Counted from the first letter of the stretch, positions 1 through 8,791 are shown. The stretch: 22,225 bases of DNA from DATEGZ01 sp035279905 (GCA_035279905.1 DATEGZ010000137.1:1-22225); one strand, 5' to 3'. The notes: a model not told the origin generated them from the letters alone. Program-made: numbers and translations.

Positions 1-1630
1 CGGCCTCGCACGAGAGCAGCAGGTTGTCGCCGAGCGAGACGTCCAGGCCGCCGTTCTCGTCAGCCAGCCGCGTCCAGCTCTCGTTGAGCGCGACGACGCT
101 GCCGAGTCGATCGACCACGGCGACCCCGGTCGTGAGCGACTGCAGGATCGCCGATTTCATGATCTCGCTCGTGCGCAGCGCGTCCTCCGCCTGCTTGCGC
201 ACGAGCACGTTGGCGAGCACCTCGCTCACGAGCCGGACGTTCACGCGCAGATCGTCCGACCAGCGTCGCGGCATGAACGATCCGCACGCGAGCACGCCCA
301 GGAACCCCTGCTTGCCGGCCAGCGGCACGGCGAATCCGGCGCGCAGCCCCAGCCGCTCCATCGTCGCGCGATCGGTCGTGGCGTCCGCCGGCAGCGCGTC
401 GAGATCGGGCACGACGAACGGCTGGTGGTTGTGCAGCGTCTCGAGCGCCCAGGGGAAGTCTCGTCCCGCGATGAGCTCGGGCGCGACAGGGAAGCCCTGC
501 GCGCCCCAGAAGTGCACCGACCGGAAATTGTGCTGTTCGGTGCCCGCGACGAAGAGCGCGAGCACGTCCACGCCGAGCGCGTCCGCCAGCCGCCCGAGCC
601 AGGCGTCGAACGCGCGGTCCATCTGATCGCTCGGCAGCTGCACGAACGCGCCGGAGAACCGCGAGAGCTGCTCCTCGAAGCGCAGCCGCGACGCCAGCGC
701 GTGCTGCGTCGTGCGCCGTTCCTCGACGAGCGTCGATACCGTCATCAGTGTCATGGCGACGACGATGAGCGAAAGCGTGAGCGCGATGACCGTCGTCGTC
801 GGATCGATGGGGACGAACGGGCCGAGGCCGTGCACGAGCGACCACGCGCCCAGGATCGTCGTCGTGAGGAGCGCGAGGCCGGTGCCGACCGGCCCGAAGC
901 GGACCGCCGCCCAGAGCAGAAACGGCAGCTGGAGCGCGAGCGGCGTCTGGCTCGACACCGCGCGCAGCCAGGGAACGTGCGGGAAGTCGCTTCGCAGTCC
1001 GGTGAACGCGACGCCGATGAGACCGACCGCGAGGATCACGGCTTCCGTCGCGTGAGCGGTCCAGCGCAGCCGCAGCCAGTTGGGCAGACCCGCGACCGCG
1101 CCGACCACGGCGGGCACCACGGTCAGCTCCGACAGGATGTTGCTCAAGAGCCGCGTGCGGAAGACTTCCCAGTAGACCTCGCCGTGAAGCGCGCTGACGG
1201 CCGCGGCGTCGGCGAACGACGACAGCAGCGGTCCGGCGAACACCGCGGAGACGAAGAACGCGGTCAAGCGTGAAAACGTGTCGAACTGCGACGGCGCGTC
1301 GCTCAGCAGCCACACGCCGCCCGCGCCGATCACGGCTTCCAGGCAGTTGGTGACGAAGAGCACGAGGATCAGCGGCAGAGAAAACCCGGCGTTGAGCTCG
1401 AGGACGAGATGCACCGGCAGCGCCGCGAGCAGTAGCCACAGCCACCGCCGTGGGGGCGAGAGGAGCAGCGCGGACGTGAGGATCGCGTTTGGCGGCCAGA
1501 TGACGGACGGCGTCACGCCCGGCAGGCGAAGGCTGAGACCCACCTGACACGCGACGTAGTAGCCGACCGCGACGCCGATGGCGCCGCCAATCAGGGCGGC
1601 ACGCCGGCTCGTCGAACGCGACTGGGGCAT
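1..1630 (-). CDS. MASE1-GAF-PAS membrane sensor protein, C-terminus beyond the left edge
   Basis: The frame is open from the ATG at 1630 to the window edge, giving 543 residues and no stop. Residues about 10-290 form a hydrophobic multi-helix region. Near its start it has the MASE1-type sequence VGLSLRLPGVTPSVIWPPNA, followed by about eight membrane segments. A GAF-like domain follows at about 330-470, then a coiled connector (residues about 470-490) and the start of a PAS domain containing GVAVVDRLGSVVALNESW. MASE1 proteins are inner-membrane sensors that usually end in a histidine kinase or a c-di-GMP enzyme. Which output applies here cannot be seen. It starts 26 bases after the stop of the transporter-like gene upstream, so co-transcription is likely. 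No clear Shine-Dalgarno precedes the ATG. Confidence 0.82.
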   Translation of the reverse strand, partial: MPQSRSTSRRAALIGGAIGVAVGYYVACQVGLSLRLPGVTPSVIWPPNAILTSALLLSPPRRWLWLLLAALPVHLVLELNAGFSLPLILVLFVTNCLEAVIGAGGVWLLSDAPSQFDTFSRLTAFFVSAVFAGPLLSSFADAAAVSALHGEVYWEVFRTRLLSNILSELTVVPAVVGAVAGLPNWLRLRWTAHATEAVILAVGLIGVAFTGLRSDFPHVPWLRAVSSQTPLALQLPFLLWAAVRFGPVGTGLALLTTTILGAWSLVHGLGPFVPIDPTTTVIALTLSLIVVAMTLMTVSTLVEERRTTQHALASRLRFEEQLSRFSGAFVQLPSDQMDRAFDAWLGRLADALGVDVLALFVAGTEQHNFRSVHFWGAQGFPVAPELIAGRDFPWALETLHNHQPFVVPDLDALPADATTDRATMERLGLRAGFAVPLAGKQGFLGVLACGSFMPRRWSDDLRVNVRLVSEVLANVLVRKQAEDALRTSEIMKSAILQSLTTGVAVVDRLGSVVALNESWTRLADENGGLDVSLGDNLLLSCEA

Positions 1631-1656
1631 GGATCGCGTCAATTCTACGGCCGCGG

Positions 1657-2580
1657 CTATTTCCTCGGATACAGGAGCGAGAGGACGAACCGCAGCTGGT
1701 ACGCCGGCGCGCCGTCAGGCCGCTTGACGTTGTAGTAGTACTGGATGCCCACGCTCATCGGCCGCGTGCCCAGCATCGTGACGCGGGTAATCCCCACGCC
1801 CAACGGCACCGTCCACTGCTGGCCGCTCTCGGCGTCCCAGTTGGCGGTGATGATCGGCGCAAGTCCCAGCGCCCAGCCCGGGCCGAAGTTGTAGTTGACG
1901 AAGGGCTGGAGGACGAAGAGATCGGTCCTCGGATCGGTGTCGCCCGGGTCATCGACCATCGGCCAGAACTGCTGAACGAGTCCGCCGACGACCCAGGGTC
2001 CGGGGGTCGTGAGCACGACCGCGCCAGGCCCGACCGCCCACGTTCCCGTCTGCATCGGAGCGGCCGTGGCCGTGGGGAACGAAAACATCGGGCCGGCGCC
2101 CCAGATGATCTTCCCGGGGTTGGCCGGCGAGAAGTAGAGCTGCTCTTGAATGTCGCCGATGCCGCTGTATCGCGTGGTGGGACCCGCCGGCACGCTGTTG
2201 ATGGGCACGATCGTCCGGGCGATGGCGTTCCATTTGTCAGTGACGCGGAACGGGATCACCGGCTGGAGGTTCAGATTGAACAGCGTCTGATCCTTCAGGT
2301 CGCCGCCACCGTTGAAGTTGAACTGGAGCGGCACGGACGTGAGGCTGCTCACAGGGTTTTGCGTCTGCTTCGCCAGGCTGGTGGCATCGCTCGCGCTTGG
2401 TGGCGCCTGCGCCGCGGCCGGTCCCGCGACCGCGAGGGCTCCGATGAGCGCGGCCAGCCAGCCACGAACCTTCGCGGGTCGCGGCTGAATCGTGCCTCGC
2501 TCGTGCGTATCGGCCGAAGAATCGCGGTGGCCGGGCGGTGTCTCGACGGAACAACCGTTGCAACTGGTACCGATGGTCAT
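1657..2580 (-). CDS. Outer-membrane transporter-like beta-barrel protein (neuromedin-U-type annotation family)
   Basis: A 307-residue exported protein. A hydrophobic signal segment (WLAALIGALAVAGPAAAQA) lies at about residues 41-59, after an unusually long polar N-terminus. The mature part begins with LAKQTQNPVSSLTSVPLQFN, which I recognise from a family of putative outer-membrane transporters often labelled neuromedin U. Alternating aromatic and polar strands, such as FVLQPFVNYNFGPGWALGLAP and GIQYYYNVKRPDG, suggest a beta-barrel. The start at 2580 is chosen because GGGAGG and AGGAG lie just upstream on the minus strand and no ATG, GTG or TTG occurs between it and the signal segment. The start overlaps the start codon of the divergent ABM gene. 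The substrate is unknown. The MASE1 sensor follows 26 bases downstream. Confidence 0.72.
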   Translation of the reverse strand: MTIGTSCNGCSVETPPGHRDSSADTHERGTIQPRPAKVRGWLAALIGALAVAGPAAAQAPPSASDATSLAKQTQNPVSSLTSVPLQFNFNGGGDLKDQTLFNLNLQPVIPFRVTDKWNAIARTIVPINSVPAGPTTRYSGIGDIQEQLYFSPANPGKIIWGAGPMFSFPTATAAPMQTGTWAVGPGAVVLTTPGPWVVGGLVQQFWPMVDDPGDTDPRTDLFVLQPFVNYNFGPGWALGLAPIITANWDAESGQQWTVPLGVGITRVTMLGTRPMSVGIQYYYNVKRPDGAPAYQLRFVLSLLYPRK

Positions 2581-2908
2581 GCTCCTGGCCTCCCTGACGT
2601 TTCGCGTCCAGCCCTTCAAGCGGGCCGAGGCGCTCAGCAGCGTCGATGCGCTCGTCCACCGGATGCGCGGCACGTCGGGCTGCCTCCGCAGCCGGGTGCT
2701 CATCGACACCGAGGACGCCAACTCCTTCATGGTGACCTCCGAGTGGATGGACCCGGCGACGGCCGAGGCCTTCTTTGCCTCGGGTGACTTCCGCGTGTTC
2801 CGCGGCATCCGCATCCTGCTGCGCGACCAACCGCTGATCGTGCTCGACGACATCCGCACCCGCACCACGCGCCTGCTCCGCAGCGACTCGACTAGCCCGT
2901 CAGCTTGA
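2573..2908 (+). CDS. Antibiotic biosynthesis monooxygenase (ABM)-like small protein
   Basis: About 111 residues. The pattern (LLASLTFRVQPFKRAEALSS, then a SRVLIDTEDANSFMVTSEW strand and a helix-rich ending around AFFASGDFRVFRGI) matches the dimeric alpha/beta ferredoxin-like fold of ABM-domain proteins. These act as cofactor-free monooxygenases or stress-related quinol or heme enzymes. The substrate here is unknown. ATG codons at 2573 and 2579 are both possible and neither has a good Shine-Dalgarno. The 5' end overlaps the divergent transporter gene by up to 8 bases, and the 3' end overlaps the convergent marC gene by 17 bases, so it is tightly packed between two minus-strand genes. Confidence 0.65.
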   Translation: MVMLLASLTFRVQPFKRAEALSSVDALVHRMRGTSGCLRSRVLIDTEDANSFMVTSEWMDPATAEAFFASGDFRVFRGIRILLRDQPLIVLDDIRTRTTRLLRSDSTSPSA

Positions 2909-3557
2909 ACCGCTCGGCCAGCCCGTCGCAGAAGATCTGCACGCCGACGGCGAGCAGGATGAACGCCGACATCCGCAGCAGCACGGTCGTGCCCGTGGTG
3001 CCGAGCGCGCGCAGCACCGGCGTCGCGAACCGGTAGCAGAGATAGATCGTGGCGGCCGCGATCAGAATGCCCGCGATCGTGCCGACGATCCGAAACGCCG
3101 AGTCGACGTTGTACCCATGCGTGCCCGCGCCGAGCGTCACCGAGATCGAGATCGATCCCGGGCCGATCGTCAGCGGAAAGGTGAGGGGATAGAAGCTGCG
3201 CCGCCCGATGTCCTCGGCGCCGGGAACGGGCGTCGTGGACGCGAAGTCCGCGTCGGCGCCTTGTTCGGCGCTGATCAGCCGCCAGCCGGTGGCGCCGACG
3301 AGCAATCCGCCGGCGATCTTCACGACCGACAGGGCAAGGCCGAAGAACGCCAGCACGTACGATCCGACCAGCATCGCGGCGACCAGCGTCAGAAACGAGT
3401 TGGCGGCGATGCGCCGCGCGAGCGTCGTCCGCGTGGCTTCGGACGCGCCGGGGGTCATCGAGAGGAAGATCGGCGCCGATCCAGGCGGGTTGATCACCGG
3501 CAACAACGCCGCGAGCGTGAAGATCACTGCGCCAACCGCCGTCGTGACGTGGTCCAT
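2892..3557 (-). CDS. marC: MarC family integral membrane protein
   Basis: A 221-residue protein with six predicted transmembrane helices and family features: an N-terminal segment containing LLPVINPPGSAPIFLSMTP, the motif FYPLTFPLTIGPGSIS at about residues 122-137, and a C-terminal helix LLRMSAFILLAVGVQIFCDG. MarC proteins (UPF0056) sit in the inner membrane. Their transport role is unsettled, and the old link with multiple antibiotic resistance is not well supported. Length is normal for the family. It begins 19 bases after the stop of the DcaP-like porin gene, so the two are probably one transcript. Its last 17 bases overlap the 3' end of the convergent ABM gene. Confidence 0.9.
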   Translation of the reverse strand: MDHVTTAVGAVIFTLAALLPVINPPGSAPIFLSMTPGASEATRTTLARRIAANSFLTLVAAMLVGSYVLAFFGLALSVVKIAGGLLVGATGWRLISAEQGADADFASTTPVPGAEDIGRRSFYPLTFPLTIGPGSISISVTLGAGTHGYNVDSAFRIVGTIAGILIAAATIYLCYRFATPVLRALGTTGTTVLLRMSAFILLAVGVQIFCDGLAERFKLTG

Positions 3558-3576
3558 GGATGCTCCCCTCGCTCCG

Positions 3577-4896
3577 CTACTTCACGATGTCGTACTGCAC
3601 GGAGATCTGCAGCCGTTGCGCTGAATTGTGCCGGCCATCCTGCACCTCGTAACGGCCGAACGCGCCTTCCACGCCCATCGTGAGTCCCGGCGCCGGACGG
3701 TAGAGCAGGTTCGCCGCGAGGTAGCGTGCCGTCCGATACGTTTCGGCCGGCAGCGTGTCGACGCGCTCGAGCCAGTCGCCGCTCACGACGAACGTCGAGC
3801 GCCAGCCCGGCCGCCAGATGTGCTGGTAGGCGAAGTACCCGCCCGTCGCCTGCGTGGCGCGCACGCGATCCTGCGCGTCGCGCGACAGGTCGAGCCCGAG
3901 ATCCGCCATGTCCTTGATGTAGCGCGCGAAGCCGGGCCCCGTGCTGGCTTCGAAGACGATCGTGTTCTTCCGCCACACGAGAAACGATCCCGACACGGAC
4001 AGGCCGCCGCCCTTGACCTGCGCGCTCTGGTCGCCGGTGCCGAGAAACCCGCCGATCGATCTCATCACGCCGCCGGCCTGCAGATGCCCGCGCTTCGCAT
4101 CGAGCCGGTAACGCACGACGATGTCCGGCCACGGCGTGCGCGGCGTGACCGTCTGGCTCTGCGTCGTGCCGGGCACATCGGATTTCGGATCCTCGACGGC
4201 AAACGCGAGGCTGTGCTGCCTGGAGAATGGCACGGTGTAGCGCAGCTGCGCGTGGCGCACGGCCACGCGCGCGGCCGGTCCCTCATGATCGAGCGTATCC
4301 GGCTTCGCGTCGACGTCCTGAATCGTCGACGAGGTGAATCCGCCGAGGATGTTGGCGATCTGTCCGTAGGCGTGACGCAGGTTGAGCGCGCGCTCGCCCC
4401 CGGACCCGAAGAAATCGAATTCGAAGAGCACGCGCAGATCACCGCGCCTCTTGAAGTCGCTCGGCCGGCGCACCTCGAAGTTGAGCCGCGTCTGCTTCGC
4501 CTGCAGGCGCGTGTTGTCCTCGGAGCCCGACACGTCGATCGGGATCGACGAGACGATGAACTCGCCGGGATTGCCGATGGGCCGGAAGTCGTGCAGCACG
4601 TCGAGGCGGATGTAGCCGCCGACTTTGAGGCGCGTCTCCGTGCCCGGCAGCAGGAAGAAGCCCTTGAGCGTAGGATCGAGCGGCTCGTTGTCGATGCGCG
4701 CGGCCGTGTCCGAGTCGTTGGCGATCGTTTCCCGCGCCTTCACGGAGTCCGGGATCCGCGACGGCGGCGCAGTCTGGGGCGCCGGCGCCGGCGGCGTTTG
4801 CGCGGACGCGACCGCGCTCAGCCACAGCATCACCGAAGCGGCCACCCCTCCGATATTTCGGGGTTTGATTCCCGTCGCGCGTCTGTCTGCAACCAT
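3577..4896 (-). CDS. DcaP-like outer-membrane porin
   Basis: A 439-residue protein with an N-terminal signal peptide ending at about residue 32 (SVMLWLSAVASAQ). A Pro/Ala-rich linker and a short polar segment follow. The barrel begins at about residue 80 with FFLLPGTETRLKVGGYIRLD, then LQAKQTRLNFEVRRP and GDLRVLFEFDFFG. These strands are typical of the DcaP trimeric porin family, which passes dicarboxylates and other small anionic solutes in characterised members. The last residues (QISVQYDIVK) look like a closing strand, although they lack a terminal Phe. marC follows 19 bases downstream. The DUF4136 gene is divergent, only 34 bases away. The start at 4896 has no strong Shine-Dalgarno, so a few residues of uncertainty remain. 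Confidence 0.82.
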   Translation of the reverse strand: MVADRRATGIKPRNIGGVAASVMLWLSAVASAQTPPAPAPQTAPPSRIPDSVKARETIANDSDTAARIDNEPLDPTLKGFFLLPGTETRLKVGGYIRLDVLHDFRPIGNPGEFIVSSIPIDVSGSEDNTRLQAKQTRLNFEVRRPSDFKRRGDLRVLFEFDFFGSGGERALNLRHAYGQIANILGGFTSSTIQDVDAKPDTLDHEGPAARVAVRHAQLRYTVPFSRQHSLAFAVEDPKSDVPGTTQSQTVTPRTPWPDIVVRYRLDAKRGHLQAGGVMRSIGGFLGTGDQSAQVKGGGLSVSGSFLVWRKNTIVFEASTGPGFARYIKDMADLGLDLSRDAQDRVRATQATGGYFAYQHIWRPGWRSTFVVSGDWLERVDTLPAETYRTARYLAANLLYRPAPGLTMGVEGAFGRYEVQDGRHNSAQRLQISVQYDIVK

Positions 4897-4930
4897 TGGT
4901 AGACTGGAGGCTCCGTTTCAGGAGGGATCT

Positions 4931-5476
4931 ATGAAGGGTCGAACCGCGTTGGTGGTCGCCGCCGTGCTCGCCATCCCGATGCTCGTGCTGGCGCAGGACG
5001 TCAAGACCGACTTTGACAAGACGTACGACTTTACGAAGCTCAAGACGTTTTACGCGAAGCTGGGCACGCCCTGGGGCAACCCGCTCAGTGAGAAGCGAGT
5101 CATGGCGGACATCTCGGACGCGCTGGTCGCCAAAGGCTGGAAAGCCGCGCCTGAGCCTGTAGCCGATGCCGAAGTTATCGTGCACGGCGCCACCGACCTC
5201 AAGAAAAGCCTGAACACGTTCTACTCGGGCATGGGCGGCGGCTGGGGCTACGGCGGATATGGCGGCGGCGGCATGGCCACCGGCACCACCACCGTGAGCG
5301 AGTACCGCGTCGGCACCCTCGTCGTCGACATCTTCGACGCGAAGACCAAGAACCTCGTGTTCCGCGGCACGGCCAGCGACGAGCTCTCCGACAAGCCGGA
5401 GAAGAATCAGAAGAAGAGCACGAAGGCCGCCGAGAAGATGTTCAAGGACTTCCCCCCGGGCTCGAAGAAGAAGTAG
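4931..5476 (+). CDS. DUF4136 domain exported protein
   Basis: A 181-residue protein. AGGAGG five bases before the ATG at 4931 fixes the start. A signal peptide covers residues 1-21 (VLAIPMLVLAQ). The rest fits DUF4136: a D-F-D-K-T-Y-D-F-T-K-L-K-T-F-like start, a middle helix EKRVMADISDALVAKGW, and the paired strands YRVGTLVVDIFDAKTKNLVF and GTASDEL. Residues about 100-115 are a Gly/Tyr/Met-rich insertion, a flexible loop that varies in such families. There is no lipobox Cys, so it is probably periplasmic and soluble rather than a lipoprotein. The molecular role of DUF4136 is unknown. It converges on the sigma-54 activator gene, six bases away. Confidence 0.85.
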   Translation: MKGRTALVVAAVLAIPMLVLAQDVKTDFDKTYDFTKLKTFYAKLGTPWGNPLSEKRVMADISDALVAKGWKAAPEPVADAEVIVHGATDLKKSLNTFYSGMGGGWGYGGYGGGGMATGTTTVSEYRVGTLVVDIFDAKTKNLVFRGTASDELSDKPEKNQKKSTKAAEKMFKDFPPGSKKK

Positions 5477-5482
5477 TTCGAG

Positions 5483-6508
5483 CTACCTCGGTCTCGCGAT
5501 TCCCAGCTTCAACATTCGGCTCCGCAGGGTGCTCGGCTTCAGGCCGAGCACCTGCGCGGATCCTCCTGAGCCTTCAATCCGCCACCGGCAACCCTCGAGC
5601 ACCCGGACGATGTGCCGGCGCTCGACTTCGATGAGCGTGCCGCTGCCGTTCGTGTACGACGGCATGTGATCGGTTGACGGGTGCCACGGATCGGTCAATC
5701 CGAGCACGCCGCCCGCTGACAGGATGATCGCCCGCTGCAGCACGTTCTCGAGCTCGCGCACGTTGCCTGGCCAGTCGTACGACTCGAGCGCGCGCATGGC
5801 CGGCGGCGGGATCACGTCGATGCGCTTCTGCAACACGCGGCCCAGCCGGCCGACCAGATGCCGCACGAGCAGCGGAATGTCGTCGCGCCGCTCGCGCAGC
5901 GCCGGCATCGTGATCGGAAAGACGTTCAACCGGTAATACAGATCCGCGCGGAAGCGTCCCTGCCGGACCTCCTCGAGCAGATCGCGATTGGTCGCCGTGA
6001 TGAGCCGCATGTCGACTTCGACGGTGTGCGGACTGCCGAGACGCTCGATCTGTCCGGTCTCGAGCACGCGCAGCAGCTTCGGCTGGAGCTCGAGCGGCAG
6101 CTCGCCAATCTCGTCGAGGAAGATCGTGCCGTGGTTGGCGAGCTCGAAGCGCCCGATCTGCGTCGTGTGCGCGCCGGTGAACGCGCCGCGCTCGCGGCCG
6201 AAAAGCTCGCTCTCGATGATCGTCGCGGGGAGCGCCGCGCAGTTGACGACGACGACCGGGCGATCGCGGCGGCGGCTGCGCCGGTGAATCGCGCGCGCCA
6301 CCAGCTCCTTGCCCGTGCCGGTCTCGCCGAGCAGCAGGACCGTCGCATCCGTCTCCGCCACTTGCTCGGCGCGCGACATGACATAGCGCATGCCGTCGCT
6401 GTCGCCGATGATCTCGTGACTGTCGTGACCGTTGCGAAGCGTTCGAGCCGCCGACGGATGCGGAGCGATGTTGAGCGAGTCGTCCACGGGTAGTCCGGCG
6501 ATTCTCAT
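5483..6508 (-). CDS. Sigma-54-dependent transcriptional activator lacking a sensory domain
   Basis: A 341-residue bacterial enhancer-binding protein. The AAA+ domain shows Walker A GETGTGKE (61-68), the sigma-54 contact loop GAFTGA (108-113), Walker B TIFLDE (128-133), sensor I TATNRD (171-176), and Arg187/Arg193 in RFRADLYYRL. A Fis-type helix-turn-helix is at about 316-336 (GGSAQVLGLKPSTLRSRM). Only about 35 residues precede the AAA+ domain, so there is no receiver, GAF or PAS domain. Activity may be set by expression or by a partner protein. The start at 6508 is chosen over an upstream ATG because GGAAGG lies nine bases before it. It is a candidate activator of the sigma-54 promoter at 15201, though nothing in the sequence links them directly. 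Confidence 0.92.
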   Translation of the reverse strand: MRIAGLPVDDSLNIAPHPSAARTLRNGHDSHEIIGDSDGMRYVMSRAEQVAETDATVLLLGETGTGKELVARAIHRRSRRRDRPVVVVNCAALPATIIESELFGRERGAFTGAHTTQIGRFELANHGTIFLDEIGELPLELQPKLLRVLETGQIERLGSPHTVEVDMRLITATNRDLLEEVRQGRFRADLYYRLNVFPITMPALRERRDDIPLLVRHLVGRLGRVLQKRIDVIPPPAMRALESYDWPGNVRELENVLQRAIILSAGGVLGLTDPWHPSTDHMPSYTNGSGTLIEVERRHIVRVLEGCRWRIEGSGGSAQVLGLKPSTLRSRMLKLGIARPR

Positions 6509-6708
6509 GTTGGCCGCCTTCCGGAGGTGGGGGGCGCCGCGTCGGTCATTGATAGCGTACGACGTCGGATGCGGCCGTAGGACTTGAGTAGGTTTCTCGT
6601 GACGGGCCAATAGGACAATAGCGACCTGCCGGATCGTGCAGTGCGGCCGCTCGCATCCTGGCGCCGGTTAGCGGAAAATGCGAGGGTCCTCGTCCGAAGG
6701 AGCGTCCC

Positions 6709-8700
6709 ATGCGCCGTGTTGTGTTCCTGCTGTTCGCCCTCTCGTTGGTCGTGCTCGCGACCCGTCCGTTGCGTTCGGCGCCCGCCGCGGCGACGCCGAC
6801 GGTTGACGATCTGATCTCGCTCAAGCGCGCCGGATCGCCGGTGATTTCTCCCGACGGCCGGCTGGTCGCCTACACGGTTCGCGAGACGAACTGGGACGAC
6901 GACCGGTACGAGACGGAGATCTGGATCGCGGACGTGGCCAGCGGCGCCGTCCGACAACTCACCAACGCGCCGAAGTCGAGCAATGCGCCGGCGTGGTCGC
7001 CCGACGGCCGCCGGCTCGCGTTCGGATCCGACCGCACCGACAAGCGCCAGATTTACGTCATCGATCCCGCGGGTGGAGAAGCCGAGCGCCTGACGTCGGG
7101 TGAAGAGGGCGCGGGCAGTTTCAAATGGTCGCCTGACGGCAAGTCCATCGCGTTCACGGCGACGGATCCGGCGCCCGATCGTCTCAAGGCGCGCGAGAAG
7201 ACGTTCGGCCAGTTCGACATCCTCGGCGCGGAGCACCGGATGACGCACCTCTGGCTGCTCGACGTCGCGTCGAAACACGTCAAGCGCCTGACGAGCGGCG
7301 AGTTCACGGTCGGCGGGTTTTCGTGGTCACCCGACGGTACGAAGATCGCGTTCGATCACCGCATCAACAGCGACAACGCCAACGGCGGCACGGCCAACAT
7401 TTCGATCGTGACCGTGGCTGACGGCGCCGTGCGCGCGCTCGTGACGCAGGAGGGCCCCGACAGCAATCCCGTGTGGTCGCCCGATGGCACGCGGATCGCG
7501 TTCGAGACGAAGATGGCCAACCCGTCGTACTTCTACACGAACACCGTGCTCGCGACGATTCCGGCAGCGGGCGGAACGATCGAGCCGCTGTCGACGGCGT
7601 TCGACGAAGATCCCTCGCTCATCGCGTGGAAAGGCAGCGACCTGTATTTCTCCGCGTCTCAGAAGACCAGCGCGTCGCTGTTCCGCCTCAACACCGCAAC
7701 CAAGGCCGTCACCGCAGTCGCGCCGAAAGGGATGCAGATCGGGCAGGCCTTCAGCCTGTCGGCGGCCGGCGACGCCATCGCGTTCATCGGCTCCGGGCCG
7801 AAGCAGTTTCCGGACGTGTACACGACGGACGGCGCGACGCTGAAGAAGCTCACGAGCCTCGGCGACCAGACGGCCAGGTGGGCGCAGCCGTCGCGTGAAG
7901 TGATCTCGTGGAAGAGTCAGGACGGCGCGACGATCGAGGGCGTGCTGCACAAGCCCGCCGATTTCCAGGCGGGCCGCCGCTATCCGCTGCTCGCCGTGAT
8001 TCACGGCGGGCCGACGGGCATCTCGCTGCCGGTGCCGTTCGCGAGCACGTCGATCTATCCGATCGACGTGTGGCTGGGCCGCGGCGTGCTCGTGCTCGAG
8101 CCGAACTACCGCGGGAGCGCCGGCTACGGCGAGAAATTCCGTGCGCTCAACGTGCGCAACCTCGGTGTCGGCGACGCGTGGGACGTGCTGTCGGGCATCG
8201 ACGCGCTCGTCGCCCAGGGACTCGTCGACACGAATCGCGTCGGCGCGATGGGCTGGAGCCAGGGCGGCTACATCTCGGCGTATCTCACGACGCACGACAG
8301 CGCGCGGTTCAAGACCATCTCGGTCGGTGCGGGCATCTCCGACTGGATGACGTACTACGTGAGCACGGACATCACGCCGTTCACGCGGCAGTATCTGAAA
8401 GCCACGCCGTGGGACGACCCGGAGATCTACGCGAAGACGTCGCCGATGACCTACATCAAGGGCGCGAAGACGCCGACGCTGATCCAGCACGGCGCGGCGG
8501 ACCAGCGGGTGCCGCCGCCCAACGCGTTCGAGCTCTACCGCGGCCTCGAGGACCAGCACGTGCCGACCGAGCTCATCATTTACCGCGGATTCGAAGGCGT
8601 CGGCCACGGCCCCTCGAAGCCCAAATCGAGCCGGGCCGTGATGACCCACAATCTCGAGTGGTTCGACAAGTATTTCTTCACCGAGCCGGCGTCACGCTGA
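6709..8700 (+). CDS. Secreted S9 family prolyl oligopeptidase-type peptidase (beta-propeller plus alpha/beta hydrolase)
   Basis: A 663-residue exported serine peptidase. A signal peptide covers about residues 1-27. Residues about 35-400 form a TolB/WD40-like propeller with repeated (S/P)xWSPDG blades, for example PAWSPDGRRLAF, FKWSPDGKSIAF, FSWSPDGTKIAF and PVWSPDGTRIAF. The catalytic alpha/beta hydrolase domain follows, with an HGGPTG oxyanion region and a Ser-Asp-His triad predicted at Ser517 (GWSQGG), Asp598 (AADQRVP) and His633 (GVGHGP). Such enzymes release dipeptides or acylated residues from peptides in the periplasm. GAAGGAG upstream supports the ATG at 6709. It is a single gene, divergent from the sigma-54 activator with a 200-base gap. 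Confidence 0.94.
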   Translation: MRRVVFLLFALSLVVLATRPLRSAPAAATPTVDDLISLKRAGSPVISPDGRLVAYTVRETNWDDDRYETEIWIADVASGAVRQLTNAPKSSNAPAWSPDGRRLAFGSDRTDKRQIYVIDPAGGEAERLTSGEEGAGSFKWSPDGKSIAFTATDPAPDRLKAREKTFGQFDILGAEHRMTHLWLLDVASKHVKRLTSGEFTVGGFSWSPDGTKIAFDHRINSDNANGGTANISIVTVADGAVRALVTQEGPDSNPVWSPDGTRIAFETKMANPSYFYTNTVLATIPAAGGTIEPLSTAFDEDPSLIAWKGSDLYFSASQKTSASLFRLNTATKAVTAVAPKGMQIGQAFSLSAAGDAIAFIGSGPKQFPDVYTTDGATLKKLTSLGDQTARWAQPSREVISWKSQDGATIEGVLHKPADFQAGRRYPLLAVIHGGPTGISLPVPFASTSIYPIDVWLGRGVLVLEPNYRGSAGYGEKFRALNVRNLGVGDAWDVLSGIDALVAQGLVDTNRVGAMGWSQGGYISAYLTTHDSARFKTISVGAGISDWMTYYVSTDITPFTRQYLKATPWDDPEIYAKTSPMTYIKGAKTPTLIQHGAADQRVPPPNAFELYRGLEDQHVPTELIIYRGFEGVGHGPSKPKSSRAVMTHNLEWFDKYFFTEPASR

Positions 8701-8724
8701 CGCGCCCCTCGCACTATTACCAGC

Positions 8725-8761
8725 TTCAAAAACGGCCGGGACTGGACTATCCTGTCCCGGC
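8725..8761 (+). promoter_or_regulatory. Candidate sigma-70-type promoter with inverted repeat, upstream of the desaturase
   Basis: TTCAAA (8725-8730) and TATCCT (8748-8753) are separated by 17 bases, and each matches four of six consensus positions. A perfect 8-bp inverted repeat, GCCGGGAC (8735-8742) and GTCCCGGC (8754-8761), brackets the -10 hexamer. This placement fits a repressor operator. The regulator is unknown. The arms could instead form an RNA hairpin in a read-through transcript from the peptidase gene. Confidence 0.4.
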
Positions 8762-8791
8762 ACGGCAGCCGAGAAACACCAAGAGGTACCT

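Noticed and set aside
60..1550. A 496-codon minus-strand ORF near the left edge
   Set aside because: The product is low-complexity Arg/Ala sequence. The adjacent frame encodes the MASE1-GAF-PAS protein without a stop.
6545..6620. A relic of the ATTGGG-type array (CAATAGGA, CAATAGCG) upstream of the S9 peptidase
   Set aside because: Only two period-8 units on one side and no convincing opposite arm.
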